NCBI RefSeq assembly: GCF_000359745.1
Contig: NZ_AQHN01000055.1
Location: forward strand, 248,001 to 312,000
DNA: 64,000 nucleotides
Source: Rhizobium freirei PRF 81
GTDB lineage: Bacteria > Pseudomonadota > Alphaproteobacteria > Rhizobiales > Rhizobiaceae
Direction: 5' to 3'
Shown here: positions 50,243-60,579 of the stretch, piece after piece
How positions within the stretch are numbered: the first letter of the stretch is position 1
Layout of the letters: the number at the start of each line of letters is the position of its first letter
The notes under the pieces: model-generated
Told to the model about the DNA's origin: nothing
Databases searched by the model: none
What the model saw: the letters and a program-made list of their open reading frames with translations, nothing else
Position numbers and translations under genes: made by a program

Positions 50243-51355
50243 ATGAAGGGTGAGGAAGTGATTACGGCAAACTGGTTCAGGCAGGAAAAAGCCCTCTTGG
50301 TGGCAGTGGCGGTAGCGCTCCTTGCCGTTGCTGGCGAGCATTCCCTGCTGGAAATGGGGCAAGCGGCAGCGATGGCTGCGGCTGCAGCATTGATCGCAAC
50401 GATTGTATTGGTATCCATGCGCGTTGCCCACCACGCTGAGACGCTTGCAGTGAAAGTCGGCGACCCCTACGGCACGATGATCCTGACGCTCTCGGCCGTT
50501 GCCGTGGAAGTCATCATCCTTGCCATCATGATGAGCGGCGAGAGCTCGCCGACGCTGGTGCGCGACACGATTTATGCGGCCGTCATGCTCGACATCAACG
50601 GCATCCTCGGCCTCGCCGCCCTTCTCGGCGGGCTGAAGCATGGCGAACAGCCTTACAATGATGATTCCAGCCGGACCTACGGCGTGATGATCCTGACCGC
50701 CATGGGCATTTCGATGATCGTGCCGGAATTCATTCCCAGCGTGAAATGGCACTATTATTCAGCCTTCACCATCTTTGCGATGATCGCGCTCTACGGGCTG
50801 TTCCTGCGCATGCAGGTGGGCAGGCACAGCTATTTCTTCAGCTATAGCTATCCGCGCACGGAGAAGAAGCTCCCGGCATCCGAGGAACATCACGAGGAAG
50901 AATCCACCACGACATCGATTGCGACGATCCTGATCGGCGTCGTCCTGATCGGCGTGCTGGCCGAATTCATGTCCGCTTTCATGGATACCGGTTTGAAAGG
51001 TACAGGCGCTCCGCCGGCCATCGCCGCGATCGTCGTTGCCGCCATCTCGGCAGCACCGGAAATCCTGACTGCCTTGCGGGCCGCACTCAGAAACCGCATG
51101 CAGGCGACGGTCAACATCGCCTTGGGCGCCTCGCTATCGACCGTCATTCTGACAGTGCCCGTCATGGAGGCGATCGCACTCTACACCGGCCAGCCCTTCA
51201 TGATGGCCATGTCGCCGGTGCAAACCGTGATGGTGATGATCACGCTGATCGTCGCCGCCATCAACCTCAATGACGGCGAAACCAACGCCATCGAAGGCAT
51301 GACGCATTTCATTCTCTTTACCACATTCATCATGCTGACGGCGCTCGGTCTTTGA
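50243..51355 (+). CDS. chaA: Calcium/proton antiporter ChaA-type
   Basis: A cation exchanger of the CaCA family, 370 residues with about eleven membrane segments. The two alpha repeats carry the conserved acidic residues: GTMILTLSAVAVEVIILAIM in the first half and AAISAAPEILTALRAALRNR in the second. A histidine/acid-rich cytosolic loop (SEEHHEEES) separates them, as in ChaA. It exports Ca2+ or Na+/K+ in exchange for protons. A GTG at 50258, with AAGG eight bases upstream, is a likely alternative start, since the ATG at 50243 lacks a site. Confidence 0.92.
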   Translation: MKGEEVITANWFRQEKALLVAVAVALLAVAGEHSLLEMGQAAAMAAAAALIATIVLVSMRVAHHAETLAVKVGDPYGTMILTLSAVAVEVIILAIMMSGESSPTLVRDTIYAAVMLDINGILGLAALLGGLKHGEQPYNDDSSRTYGVMILTAMGISMIVPEFIPSVKWHYYSAFTIFAMIALYGLFLRMQVGRHSYFFSYSYPRTEKKLPASEEHHEEESTTTSIATILIGVVLIGVLAEFMSAFMDTGLKGTGAPPAIAAIVVAAISAAPEILTALRAALRNRMQATVNIALGASLSTVILTVPVMEAIALYTGQPFMMAMSPVQTVMVMITLIVAAINLNDGETNAIEGMTHFILFTTFIMLTALGL

Positions 51356-51446
51356 TCCCGATTTCAAGGACTTGCACCGAATAGCGGACTCAAATTGCGA
51401 AACACCTGAATCAGTTGATGAACTCGAAACCGGTAGCCTGAATACA

Positions 51447-51474
51447 AAAGGCCCGCCATCTCTGGCGGGCCTTT
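51447..51474. terminator. Bidirectional terminator between chaA and aatA
   Basis: A perfect 12-bp stem AAAGGCCCGCCA / TGGCGGGCCTTT with a TCTC loop. T-rich flanks lie on both strands. Confidence 0.88.
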
Positions 51475-51496
51475 CATTTGGTTTATCGTCGGCTGC

Positions 51497-53224
<1,728 letters not shown>

Positions 53225-54370
53225 ATGCACGCGGCAAGAACGGGAGTTTCGATTGTCCTGGCGGCCTCTGCGCTGCTGTCGGCCGGCGTTGCCTTTGCCG
53301 ACCCCTCGCAAACTTTCAAGACGCAAAAAGTGACCGTCAAGGTCGAGACGGTTGCCACCGGGCTCGAACACCCTTGGGCGGTCGCCGTGCTACCGGATGG
53401 TGCCTATCTCGTCACCGAACGGCCCGGCCGCCTGCGCCTTGTCCGCGACGGCAAAATATCGCCTGCCCTCGCGGGATTGCCCAAAGTCTATGCCCGCGGA
53501 CAGGGTGGCCTCTTGGACATCGAACTCGATCCGAAATTCGGCAGCAATCGAACCCTTTATTTCACCGCCTCGGTGGCCGGGGATGGCGGCAGCGGCACGG
53601 CCGTCTTTCGCGCCAAACTGTCATCGGATGAAAAACAGCTGACCGATGTGACGCGCATCTTCGCGATGAACAAGCTGTCGAGCGGCAATATCCAATATGG
53701 CTCGCGCATCGCCATCGCGAGGGATGGCAGTCTCTTCGTCAGCCTCGGCGATCGCGGCGAACAGGACCGTGCCCAGGACTTTCAGGACGACGCCGGCTCG
53801 ATCATCCATATCGGGGCCGACGGCAGCATCCCTGCCGATAATCCGTTCAAGGACGGCAAACGCGCCCTGCCGGAAATCTGGTCGAAGGGCCATCGCAATC
53901 CGCAGGGCATCACCTTCGACCGCGAGACGAACAGGCTCTACACGTCCGAGCACGGCGCCAAGGGCGGCGATGAGATCAACACGCCCGAAGCCGGCAAGAA
54001 CTACGGCTGGCCGGTCATCTCCTACGGCACCAATTATGACGGTACGAAGATCGGCATCGGTACGGCGAAGAAAGGCATGGAGCAGCCGCTTTTCTATTGG
54101 GATCCCTCGATCGCCCCCGGCGGAATTGCCGTCTATCGCGGCAAGATGTTTCCCGAATGGGACGGCAACTTCTTGGTCTCCGCGCTGAAATTCCAGCTGC
54201 TGTCGCGCCTCGACCGCGATGGCAGCGGCAAGATCACCGAACGGGAACGCATGTTCGAGGACAAATTCGGCCGCATGCGTGACATCGTCGTCGCGCCCGA
54301 CGGTGCGCTTCTCATCACCACGGACGAGAATAACGGCGCTCTCTTGAGGGTTTCGCGAGCAGCAGGCTAG
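53225..54370 (+). CDS. PQQ-dependent aldose sugar dehydrogenase, secreted
   Basis: A periplasmic enzyme of 381 residues, of the soluble glucose/aldose dehydrogenase family (Asd/YliI). It has a signal peptide (TGVSIVLAASALLSAGVAFA). The beta-propeller motifs are HPWAVAVLPDGAYLVTERPG, GQGGLLDIELDPKFGSNRTL, WSKGHRNPQGITFDRETNRL, SEHGAKGGDEINTPEAGKNY and YYWDPSIAPGG-like YWDPSIAPGGIAVYRGKMFP. Histidines in these loops bind PQQ and substrate. No PQQ synthesis genes are visible. The ATG at 53225 gives the signal peptide. Confidence 0.93.
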   Translation: MHAARTGVSIVLAASALLSAGVAFADPSQTFKTQKVTVKVETVATGLEHPWAVAVLPDGAYLVTERPGRLRLVRDGKISPALAGLPKVYARGQGGLLDIELDPKFGSNRTLYFTASVAGDGGSGTAVFRAKLSSDEKQLTDVTRIFAMNKLSSGNIQYGSRIAIARDGSLFVSLGDRGEQDRAQDFQDDAGSIIHIGADGSIPADNPFKDGKRALPEIWSKGHRNPQGITFDRETNRLYTSEHGAKGGDEINTPEAGKNYGWPVISYGTNYDGTKIGIGTAKKGMEQPLFYWDPSIAPGGIAVYRGKMFPEWDGNFLVSALKFQLLSRLDRDGSGKITERERMFEDKFGRMRDIVVAPDGALLITTDENNGALLRVSRAAG

Positions 54371-54472
54371 GCGGCTCGCGCTGGTCGCTTGCGACGCCTT
54401 TCACCCTTGCCGCGCGCAAAAGCAACTGCTAACGGTCATCTCGCTCCTTCCTCCCCTCCCCGCAGGATTAAG

Positions 54473-55363
54473 ATGTCTCGCATACAGGCGAATTTGTTGT
54501 TGTTGCTTGCTGCCGCGATCTGGGGCGGCGGCTTCGTGGCGCAATCGACAGCGATGAAGGCGATCGGCCCGCTCTGGTTTATCGGCCTGCGTTTCGCCGT
54601 AGCCACCATGGTCGTCCTGCCCTTCGTGTGGATGGAAAACAGAAGAGCCGTAAAGCCGCTGACGTCACGCAACTGGCTCCTTCTCGTATTGATTGGCATT
54701 ACCCTCTTTGGCGGCGCTGCAACACAGCAGCTCGGGCTTTTGACGACGACAGTGACGAATTCCAGCTTCATTACCGGCTTGTACGTGGTCTTCGTGCCGC
54801 TGATTGCTGTCGTCTTCCTGCGCCGCGCGCCGCATTGGATCATCTGGCCCGCGGCGCTCATGGCGCTCTGCGGCATCTACCTGCTGTCGGGCGGCTCCTT
54901 CTCGCGTCTGACGGACGGCGATTTCCTGACTGTGGTCTGCGCGCTCTTCTGGGCGGCCCAAATCACCCTCGCCGGCTCGGCCGTCAATGAAACGGGCCGC
55001 CCGCTCGCCATTTCCGCCATGCAATTCGCAGTTACGGCCGTGCTCGCACTTGCCGTTGCCGCTGCCATCGAGCCGATCAGCATCGTCGCCATCCGTGCAG
55101 CGCTGGGCGAGATCCTCTATGTCGGCATCTTTTCGTCCGGGCTGGCATTCGCGCTGCAGGTGATCGGTCAGCGTTATACGACCGCACCGCAGGCAGCGAT
55201 CTTCCTCTCCTCGGAAGCCTTGTTCGGAGCATCCCTGGGGGCGCTGTTCCTGGGCGAGACCATGGGACCGGTCGGCTATGCCGGCTGCGCCCTGATGTTT
55301 GCCGCCATGCTCGCCGTTGAACTGGTTCCTGAATTGGTTCGTCGACGCAACGCAGCAGCCTGA
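54473..55363 (+). CDS. EamA family (DMT) transporter
   Basis: A second EamA exporter in the window, 296 residues with ten membrane segments in two repeats. The start MSRIQANLLLLLAAAIWGGG and QRYTTAPQAAIFLSSEALFG with the following GALFLGE are typical. The substrate is unknown. The ATG at 54473 has AGGATTAAG before it. It is about 100 bases after the sugar dehydrogenase gene and may be its operon partner. Confidence 0.93.
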   Translation: MSRIQANLLLLLAAAIWGGGFVAQSTAMKAIGPLWFIGLRFAVATMVVLPFVWMENRRAVKPLTSRNWLLLVLIGITLFGGAATQQLGLLTTTVTNSSFITGLYVVFVPLIAVVFLRRAPHWIIWPAALMALCGIYLLSGGSFSRLTDGDFLTVVCALFWAAQITLAGSAVNETGRPLAISAMQFAVTAVLALAVAAAIEPISIVAIRAALGEILYVGIFSSGLAFALQVIGQRYTTAPQAAIFLSSEALFGASLGALFLGETMGPVGYAGCALMFAAMLAVELVPELVRRRNAAA

Positions 55364-55859
55364 AAACGCTTAAAATACGCGCTATGGCTGTCTGTCTGCA
55401 ACGACTTTTCAATTTTTTTTGACGACCGAAAACCGGCGTTCATGCCGGCCAATTTGGGAAAATCTCGTCAAAACTATATCGCGAGCGATGGAAAAACCTT
55501 AGAAACTTGTCCGAAAGTGAGAAAATTCGCGAATCGCTATAGCACATTTGCATTACCGTACTGTGCCTCTCCCGATACGTTAAAAAACTTTTGCTTGCCA
55601 ATTCCCAATAAACACAGCACTCTCAACGATGTTCGGGCATTTTTAGAGCATGGGAAGTCCTAAGAAAAACGCGCGCCGGAGACGCTGATATTCCGGTCAG
55701 CCTGATTGAAATGCGGGGTGGCAAACATCGCATCAAGATCATGCCGAGGTATAGGGGACCTTTTCCTTACAATTTCGAGAATTGCCTGCAAGCGCCCGCA
55801 AGGGCAACACAGTAATGCTGCCCGTGTGGATGGTGGGCAGAGAGAAAAGGACCTGAGGC
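55364..55859. other. cspA upstream region
   Basis: About 500 bases. A frame open at 55612-55812 reads VLRKTRAGDADIPVSLIEMR then GGKHRIKIMPRYRGP, which looks coding, but it has only a late ATG (55711) and no ribosome site. A hairpin CCGGC/GCCGG is near 55432-55447. The rest may be the long leader of cspA. Confidence 0.45.
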
Positions 55860-56075
55860 ATGGCCGAGACTGGCACTGTAAAGTTTTTCAATACCGATAA
55901 GGGCTTCGGTTTTATCAAGCCGGACAAGGGTGGCGCAGACATCTTTGTACACATTTCTGCAGTTCAGGCCTCCGGCCTGGCAGGATTGTCGGAAAACCAG
56001 AAGGTAAGCTTCGACACGGAACCGGATCGCCGCGGCAAGGGACCGAAGGCCGTCAATCTGCAGATTGCCGGCTGA
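55860..56075 (+). CDS. Cold-shock protein (CspA family)
   Basis: A 71-residue single cold-shock domain that binds single-stranded RNA/DNA. RNP1 (KGFGFIKP) and RNP2 (DIFVHISAV) are visible. The C-terminus KGPKAVNLQIAG matches rhizobial Csp proteins. AAGGA lies about nine bases before the ATG. It has a terminator directly behind it and is monocistronic. It may carry a long leader, as cold-shock mRNAs often do; nothing here proves cold induction. Confidence 0.95.
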   Translation: MAETGTVKFFNTDKGFGFIKPDKGGADIFVHISAVQASGLAGLSENQKVSFDTEPDRRGKGPKAVNLQIAG

Positions 56076-56103
56076 GACCTTACGGCTATCATTCGAGTTG
56101 AGG

Positions 56104-56125
56104 CCCGGCAGCAATGCCGGGTTTT
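56104..56125 (+). terminator. Terminator of the cold-shock gene
   Basis: A 7-bp stem CCCGGCA / TGCCGGG with a GCAA tetraloop, then TTTT. Confidence 0.85.
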
Positions 56126-56220
56126 GTCATTCAGTCTGTATTCAGTTTGCCGCGTATAGTTTGCCCGTCATGAAAAAAGCGGGAATGACAATTGTCCCGC
56201 TTTCGTTAGAGGATAGGCCA

Positions 56221-56658
56221 ATGAGCATACTCGGCAAAACCCTCGTCATGTCCGCTGTTGCCGCGGCATTGACGGTCACTTCCATAAGCGCCGCGTCCGC
56301 CGATGAATACTGGCGCCATCGCGACCGTGATGGTTGGGCGCTTGGCGCTGCCGGGCTTGCGACAGGCCTGATCGTCGGCTCTGCGATCGCCAGCCAGCCG
56401 CGCTATGTCGAGCCGGCGCCGGTCTACGTCGATCCGGGCTACGATGCACCTCCCCCAGCCTACTACTATCGCCCTGCACCCCGTCGCGTCTATGTCGAGC
56501 GGGATGTCAGCTATTATGCGCCGCCGACGGCTTCCGGTCTGCGTCCATGGTCTTCCGCATGGATGCGCTATTGCTACGATCGCTACAGAAGCTTTGACGG
56601 CCGCAGCGGCACTTTTGTCGGCTATGACGGCATGCGTCATTTCTGCACGGCCGACTGA
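56221..56658 (+). CDS. BA14K family exported protein
   Basis: A 145-residue secreted or membrane-attached protein of a family first described as the Brucella 14-kDa lectin-like immunogen. It has a signal peptide (LVMSAVAAALTVTSISAASA), a hydrophobic glycine segment (GAAGLATGLIVGSAIA), a Pro/Tyr-rich middle and the BA14K domain PWSSAWMRYCYDRYRSFDGR with two cysteines (RYCYDR, RHFCTAD). The start at 56221 has GAGGATAGG upstream. A role in envelope integrity or sugar binding is assumed for the family. Confidence 0.92.
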   Translation: MSILGKTLVMSAVAAALTVTSISAASADEYWRHRDRDGWALGAAGLATGLIVGSAIASQPRYVEPAPVYVDPGYDAPPPAYYYRPAPRRVYVERDVSYYAPPTASGLRPWSSAWMRYCYDRYRSFDGRSGTFVGYDGMRHFCTAD

Positions 56659-56943
56659 GTTCCGACCGCAGCCGACCAACCAAGCCGTGAGCTGAAGCCG
56701 CCGCTTGCGCGCAGTTGAAGATTGAACTCATTCCTGTCGCAAGATACCATTTTACCGCGTGTCTTGCGACAGCCTTGCCACGACATGGCTGACCGTTTCA
56801 GCCTCTCGCCAGCCAATGCCACATGCCGGAGAGCCACCTCCAAGGCACACCGCCGCAATGTCTTGCGGCGATCATATTGCCCCCCTATTCGGGCTGTTGC
56901 TGCATCGTGCGGCGCCAGAAAGCTTTCAGAACAGGGTCTGCAA

Positions 56944-57474
56944 ATGGGCGTTAGGAACTATCTAATCGAAGGCGTTTCAGGAAGCGGGAAGACCTCGGTT
57001 GCCACTGAATTGCAGCGGCGCGGCTATAACGTCATTCATGGTGACCGCGAGCTGGCGTACAAAGGCGATCCTGAAACAGGGGAACCGCTAGTTGGCGCAC
57101 CGCAGGCAGGTGGCGGTGCGGACGTGGGTTTCGAGCACCGGCATCACCTCTGGAATGTCGACAAAGTCAAATCCCTGGTTGCCGATCAAAGCCACTCGAT
57201 CTCCTTCTTTTGCGGTGGCTCCAGGAATCTCCGCCGCTTCATTGGTCTCTTCGATGCGATCTTCGTTCTAAATGTGGATGCAGACACGGTGAGCAGCCGG
57301 CTCGCCGACAGACCGGAAGACGAGTTCGCCGGAAAGCCGGCGGAGCTGGACTTCGCTCTAAGGCTGCACGCGACGCAAGAGGATATTCCGAAGAACGCAA
57401 CAGGCATCGACGCCACTGCCCCGCTCGCCAGCGTCGTCGATGATATTCTTTCCAGATGCGGCGAGCACCGCTAG
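56944..57474 (+). CDS. P-loop kinase-like protein (AAA/nucleoside kinase family)
   Basis: A 176-residue P-loop NTPase. Walker A is GVSGSGKTS near residue 10. A Walker B-like strand is DAIFVLNVD near 115, followed by an LID-like RLADRPEDEF. The size and motifs resemble small nucleotide/shikimate-type kinases often annotated as ATP-binding proteins. The substrate is unknown. The ATG at 56944 is chosen because the P-loop sits close to the N-terminus; the frame is open further upstream. It is convergent with the MBL gene (28 bases apart). Confidence 0.85.
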   Translation: MGVRNYLIEGVSGSGKTSVATELQRRGYNVIHGDRELAYKGDPETGEPLVGAPQAGGGADVGFEHRHHLWNVDKVKSLVADQSHSISFFCGGSRNLRRFIGLFDAIFVLNVDADTVSSRLADRPEDEFAGKPAELDFALRLHATQEDIPKNATGIDATAPLASVVDDILSRCGEHR

Positions 57475-57502
57475 ATTGCCTCCGGCAGCCCCTCAGTGCC
57501 TC

Positions 57503-58147
57503 TTATAGCCCGCGCAGAAAAGGATTGCTGCGGCGCTCGTCGCCGATCCGGCTGCCCGGCCCGTGACCGCAGATGAAGCCCACCTCATCGCCCAGCGGGA
57601 AGACCTTGTCGCGAATCGAGTCCAGCAGCTGCTGGTGATTGCCGCCCGGCAGATCCGTTCTCCCGATCGAGCCGCTGAAAAGCACGTCGCCAAGATGGGC
57701 AAAGCCCTGCTTCCGGTTGAAATAGATGACATGGCCGGGCGCATGACCGGGGCAATGGAAAACCTCGAACTCGTGCTCGCCGAAGGAAACCTTGTCTCCC
57801 TCTTTCAGAAAGCGATCGGGCACCACGTTGCGCACGCCGTCGATGTTGAACATTTTGGCCTTGGCCTCGATATCCTCGAGCAGGAACCGATCATCCTCAT
57901 GCGGGCCTATCACTTGGATGCCAAGCGCCTCGCGAACCTCGTCCGCGCCGCCGGCATGATCGATATGCCCATGGGTCAGCCAGATGGCCTTCAGGGTGAT
58001 GCCGTTCTCGCGCACCGTCTGCAGGATGACGTCGACGTCGCCGCCGGGATCGACCACAACGCCTTCCTTCGTATCCGGGTCGAACAGGATGGTGCAATTC
58101 TGTTCGAAAGGGGTCACCGGAATGATGCCGGCCTGGAGCATGCCCAT
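57503..58147 (-). CDS. MBL-fold metallo-hydrolase (glyoxalase II-like)
   Basis: A hydrolase of 214 residues. The metal-binding THxHxDH motif is in WLTHGHIDHAGGADEV, and further ligands are in CPGHAPGHVIY and the end GHGPGSRIGDERRSNPF. The length and end match the YcbL group of glyoxalase II-like enzymes, which hydrolyse S-lactoylglutathione or similar thioesters; the real substrate is unproven. The start at 58147 has GAGG six bases upstream, and an inner ATG at 58141 is possible. Confidence 0.92.
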   Translation of the reverse strand: MGMLQAGIIPVTPFEQNCTILFDPDTKEGVVVDPGGDVDVILQTVRENGITLKAIWLTHGHIDHAGGADEVREALGIQVIGPHEDDRFLLEDIEAKAKMFNIDGVRNVVPDRFLKEGDKVSFGEHEFEVFHCPGHAPGHVIYFNRKQGFAHLGDVLFSGSIGRTDLPGGNHQQLLDSIRDKVFPLGDEVGFICGHGPGSRIGDERRSNPFLRGL

Positions 58148-58394
58148 GAAACGCCTCGTCTGTCTGAATGTCGTGCCGCCGGTATAGCGGCAAACTCCGC
58201 GCAAAACAGCCCCTGAAGGCTGGCGAGCGCCTAGCATATCACGCTCCCACGCCGCGAAATCCGAAATAGTAAAATAACTCCGCCCCTTATGGGATCTCGT
58301 TACCAGTCAGCAGCAGGACCAAACCGTGCCGATCGGAACAGAGAAGCGCGCAACGCGTTGAGACTCTGTCTTTAAAGGCAGAAGGAGTGAACCA

Positions 58395-59030
58395 ATGTCC
58401 TTGAAGAGAAATCTACTCCTGGCTGGCCTCGCCCTCGTCGGCAGCGCTGGCCTGGCGCAGGCTGAGATGTCCGCCACGACCGCAAGCGACATCGAAGTGC
58501 GCTCAGGACCTGGCGCCGAGTTTCCGGCGGTCGGCGTCGCAACGCGTGGCTCGCAAGCGACGCTCGATGGCTGCATCGAAGGCAGTCGCTGGTGCCGGGT
58601 GGACGTCAACGGCATGCGTGGCTGGGTCTACGCCCAATATCTCAGCGTCGAACAAAACGGTGAGCGGGTTGTCGTGCAAGACCATCGCGATGACCTCGGC
58701 ATCCCCACCATTACCTATGAAGAGACCAATTCCATTCAAACGGGAAGCGTCCAGGCCGCACAGCCCGGCCCTAACGATCAGTTGCTCGGCCCCGTTGGGA
58801 ACGGTGGCGATGTCGTAGCAATCACTCCACCTGACGAAGTCCGCGACTATATCGATGACAATCCGGTCGATACGGTCCAGTTGAGTGGCAATGTCGTCGT
58901 CGGCTCCACACTTCCGCAAAGCGTCGTAGTGCACCGCATTCCGGATTACCAATACAGCTATGTCGAGGTGAACCACCAACCGGTGCTGGTCGATCCCGGC
59001 ACGCATCGTGTCGTCTATGTCTATCAGTGA
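58395..59030 (+). CDS. SH3 domain and DUF1236 exported protein
   Basis: A 211-residue periplasmic protein. A signal peptide (LLLAGLALVGSAGLAQA) is followed by a bacterial SH3b domain (about 28-85: DIEVRSGPGAEFPAVGVATR, then RWCRVDVNGMRGWVYAQYL). A second domain at about 140-211 has the DUF1236 pattern: VRDYIDDNPVDTVQLSGNVV, then SVVVHRIPDYQYSYVEVNHQ and the end HRVVYVYQ. SH3b domains often bind peptidoglycan. The start has AAGGAG with good spacing. Confidence 0.92.
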   Translation: MSLKRNLLLAGLALVGSAGLAQAEMSATTASDIEVRSGPGAEFPAVGVATRGSQATLDGCIEGSRWCRVDVNGMRGWVYAQYLSVEQNGERVVVQDHRDDLGIPTITYEETNSIQTGSVQAAQPGPNDQLLGPVGNGGDVVAITPPDEVRDYIDDNPVDTVQLSGNVVVGSTLPQSVVVHRIPDYQYSYVEVNHQPVLVDPGTHRVVYVYQ

Positions 59031-59064
59031 TTCGCGTTTCTAGCTGAGTAAAATGGTGAAATTT

Positions 59065-59088
59065 GCATGCGGCCGGAAGGCCGCATGC
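59065..59088. other. Perfect hairpin downstream of the SH3 gene
   Basis: A 10-bp stem GCATGCGGCC / GGCCGCATGC with a GGAA tetraloop. No T-run follows on plus, so it is either a weak terminator or an mRNA-stabilising stem. Confidence 0.55.
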
Positions 59089-59273
59089 CTCCGCAGCGGA
59101 TTTCCCCTAGAATTATCAGGGAATTCTCCCGTTTGAGTTGACCTTCTATTTCCACCGACCGGTGCATGATGTAATCCTAATGCCAGTGAGGATTATCGCC
59201 GCTCCCGGCATCGATCCGGGGCACGCGAGAGGGCATCCGGAAGCGTCTCCGGAACTATGGGAGAAGGGCAATC

Positions 59274-59537
59274 ATGGGAAGTCTAGGGCCTATCATCACG
59301 CAATTGATAGCCGGCGCCATCGGCGGCAACGCCGCAAGTGCCGTTTTGAAACAGGACGGCGTCAATCTTATTGCCAGGACAATTGCCGGCGCCATTGGCG
59401 GACTGGGCGGCGGTTTCATCCTCAACCTGATCGGCAGCGAAGCCCTTACCGGCTTGATAGCGCAAGGCATATCCTCGCTGATCGCCGGCGGCGTGCTTTC
59501 GGCAATCGTTGGCGCGGTCCTCGGCCGCAAGTCGTAA
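59274..59537 (+). CDS. Small glycine-rich hydrophobic protein
   Basis: An 87-residue protein composed of GxxxG-like helical segments (LIAGAIGGNAASAVL, ARTIAGAIGGLGGGFIL, SSLIAGGVLSAIVGAVLG). These suggest two or three short membrane helices packed on each other. The C-terminus GRKS is basic. The start has GGGAGAAGGG upstream. It resembles small conserved rhizobial membrane proteins; the function is unknown to me. A perfect terminator-like hairpin directly follows. Confidence 0.8.
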   Translation: MGSLGPIITQLIAGAIGGNAASAVLKQDGVNLIARTIAGAIGGLGGGFILNLIGSEALTGLIAQGISSLIAGGVLSAIVGAVLGRKS

Positions 59538-59543
59538 AAATCA

Positions 59544-59581
59544 GATCACAGAGGTCGGAGACACCTCCGACCTCTGTGATC
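59544..59581 (+). terminator. Perfect hairpin following the small membrane protein gene
   Basis: A perfect 16-bp stem (59544-59559 with 59566-59581) and a 6-base loop. AAAAA precedes it, but no T-run follows, so factor-independent termination is plausible only in part. Confidence 0.65.
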
Positions 59582-60022
59582 ATGTGCAAATCTGCTTCAG
59601 AGCCGCAGCTTGCTCCAGCGGCAGCTCATTGGCGCCTTTCCACGTGCAAACCATGTGGGGGAGCAGACGCCTGACATCGCCTGTACAGCGTGCTGCGCGG
59701 AGCGTGTCAGCACGTTGAAGCGGTCGCTCTGCGAAAGACGCTCTTGTTCCGTCACGCCTCCCACAGGAGCCGCATGTGTTCAGAACGATCTTGCGTTCGC
59801 CGGTTGATCGCCATCCCCACGACGCCTGTCCAAGCGAGACAGGGATCGCCCGAAATATGCTGGAGTTTTACTGGGGCGACACTTAATTTCCCGCTACAAT
59901 AATCTCTTTAGGTCGCGCGGCATTGTGCGGAAGCAACCGATGGCGTAAAATTACGTCAATAGCGCTGACATATTTTTGCGTAAATTTCGCAAATGTCTCC
60001 AAAATTAAAAGGAAATGCTACA
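59582..60022. other. Upstream region of the MarR gene
   Basis: About 440 bases without a supportable gene. A small hairpin CCTGTC/GACAGG is near 59824-59842. The part from about 59890 is AT-rich and holds two palindromes listed separately. Confidence 0.5.
59944..59993 (+). promoter_or_regulatory. Candidate operators of the MarR gene
   Basis: Two palindromes in AT-rich sequence: CGTAA-AA-TTACG (59944-59955) and TTTGCG-N7-CGCAAA (59975-59993). They lie 30-80 bases before the GTG start of marR. MarR proteins often repress themselves from such sites. Confidence 0.4.
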
Positions 60023-60505
60023 GTGCCACGACAGACGAGCCAAAACGCGGCAAAGGCGGAGTTGTTGGCAACGCCGATGCAGAATGCGGGGAACATCGAT
60101 TTCGAGATCATCGAGCTGCTTTTCTTCGCCTACCGCGATTTCGTATCGGATCCGGACCAGATCCTGGTCAAGAGCGGTTTCGGACGGGCACATCACCGCG
60201 TCGTGCATTTCGTTAACCGCGAACCAGGCATGACAGTTGCGGACCTTCTGGAAACATTGCAGATCACCAAACAGAGTTTGGCGCGGGTTCTCAAACAATT
60301 GATCGATTCGGGTTATATTCGTCAGGTCGCGGGTCCGGAGGACCGGCGACAGCGTAAGCTCTATCCGACACAGGCCGGCCGCGATCTGGCGCTGGCGCTG
60401 GCGGAGCCGCAATCGCGCCGTATTGAACGGGCATTCGAGGGCGCATCGGAAGCGACACGCGCAAGTGTGAAGCGTTTTCTGAGGGGGATGCAAACGGAGA
60501 AGTGA
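60023..60505 (+). CDS. MarR family transcriptional regulator
   Basis: A 160-residue regulator with a winged HTH. The recognition part is VADLLETLQITKQSLARVLK and the wing VAGPEDRRQRKLYPTQAGRD, both typical of MarR. The start is taken as GTG at 60023 with AAAGGA about eleven bases upstream; an ATG at 59993 lacks a site. The next genes are a response regulator and a histidine kinase. The order MarR - OmpR-type resembles the petP-petR pair of Rhodobacter, which is inferred from memory only. Confidence 0.9.
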   Translation: MPRQTSQNAAKAELLATPMQNAGNIDFEIIELLFFAYRDFVSDPDQILVKSGFGRAHHRVVHFVNREPGMTVADLLETLQITKQSLARVLKQLIDSGYIRQVAGPEDRRQRKLYPTQAGRDLALALAEPQSRRIERAFEGASEATRASVKRFLRGMQTEK

Positions 60506-60579
60506 CGGCAGTTCCAGCCGCAAACCGCGAGGAACGCCTCATGTCAATCAACGGGTAGGACAGGATCGAGACGGATCGA

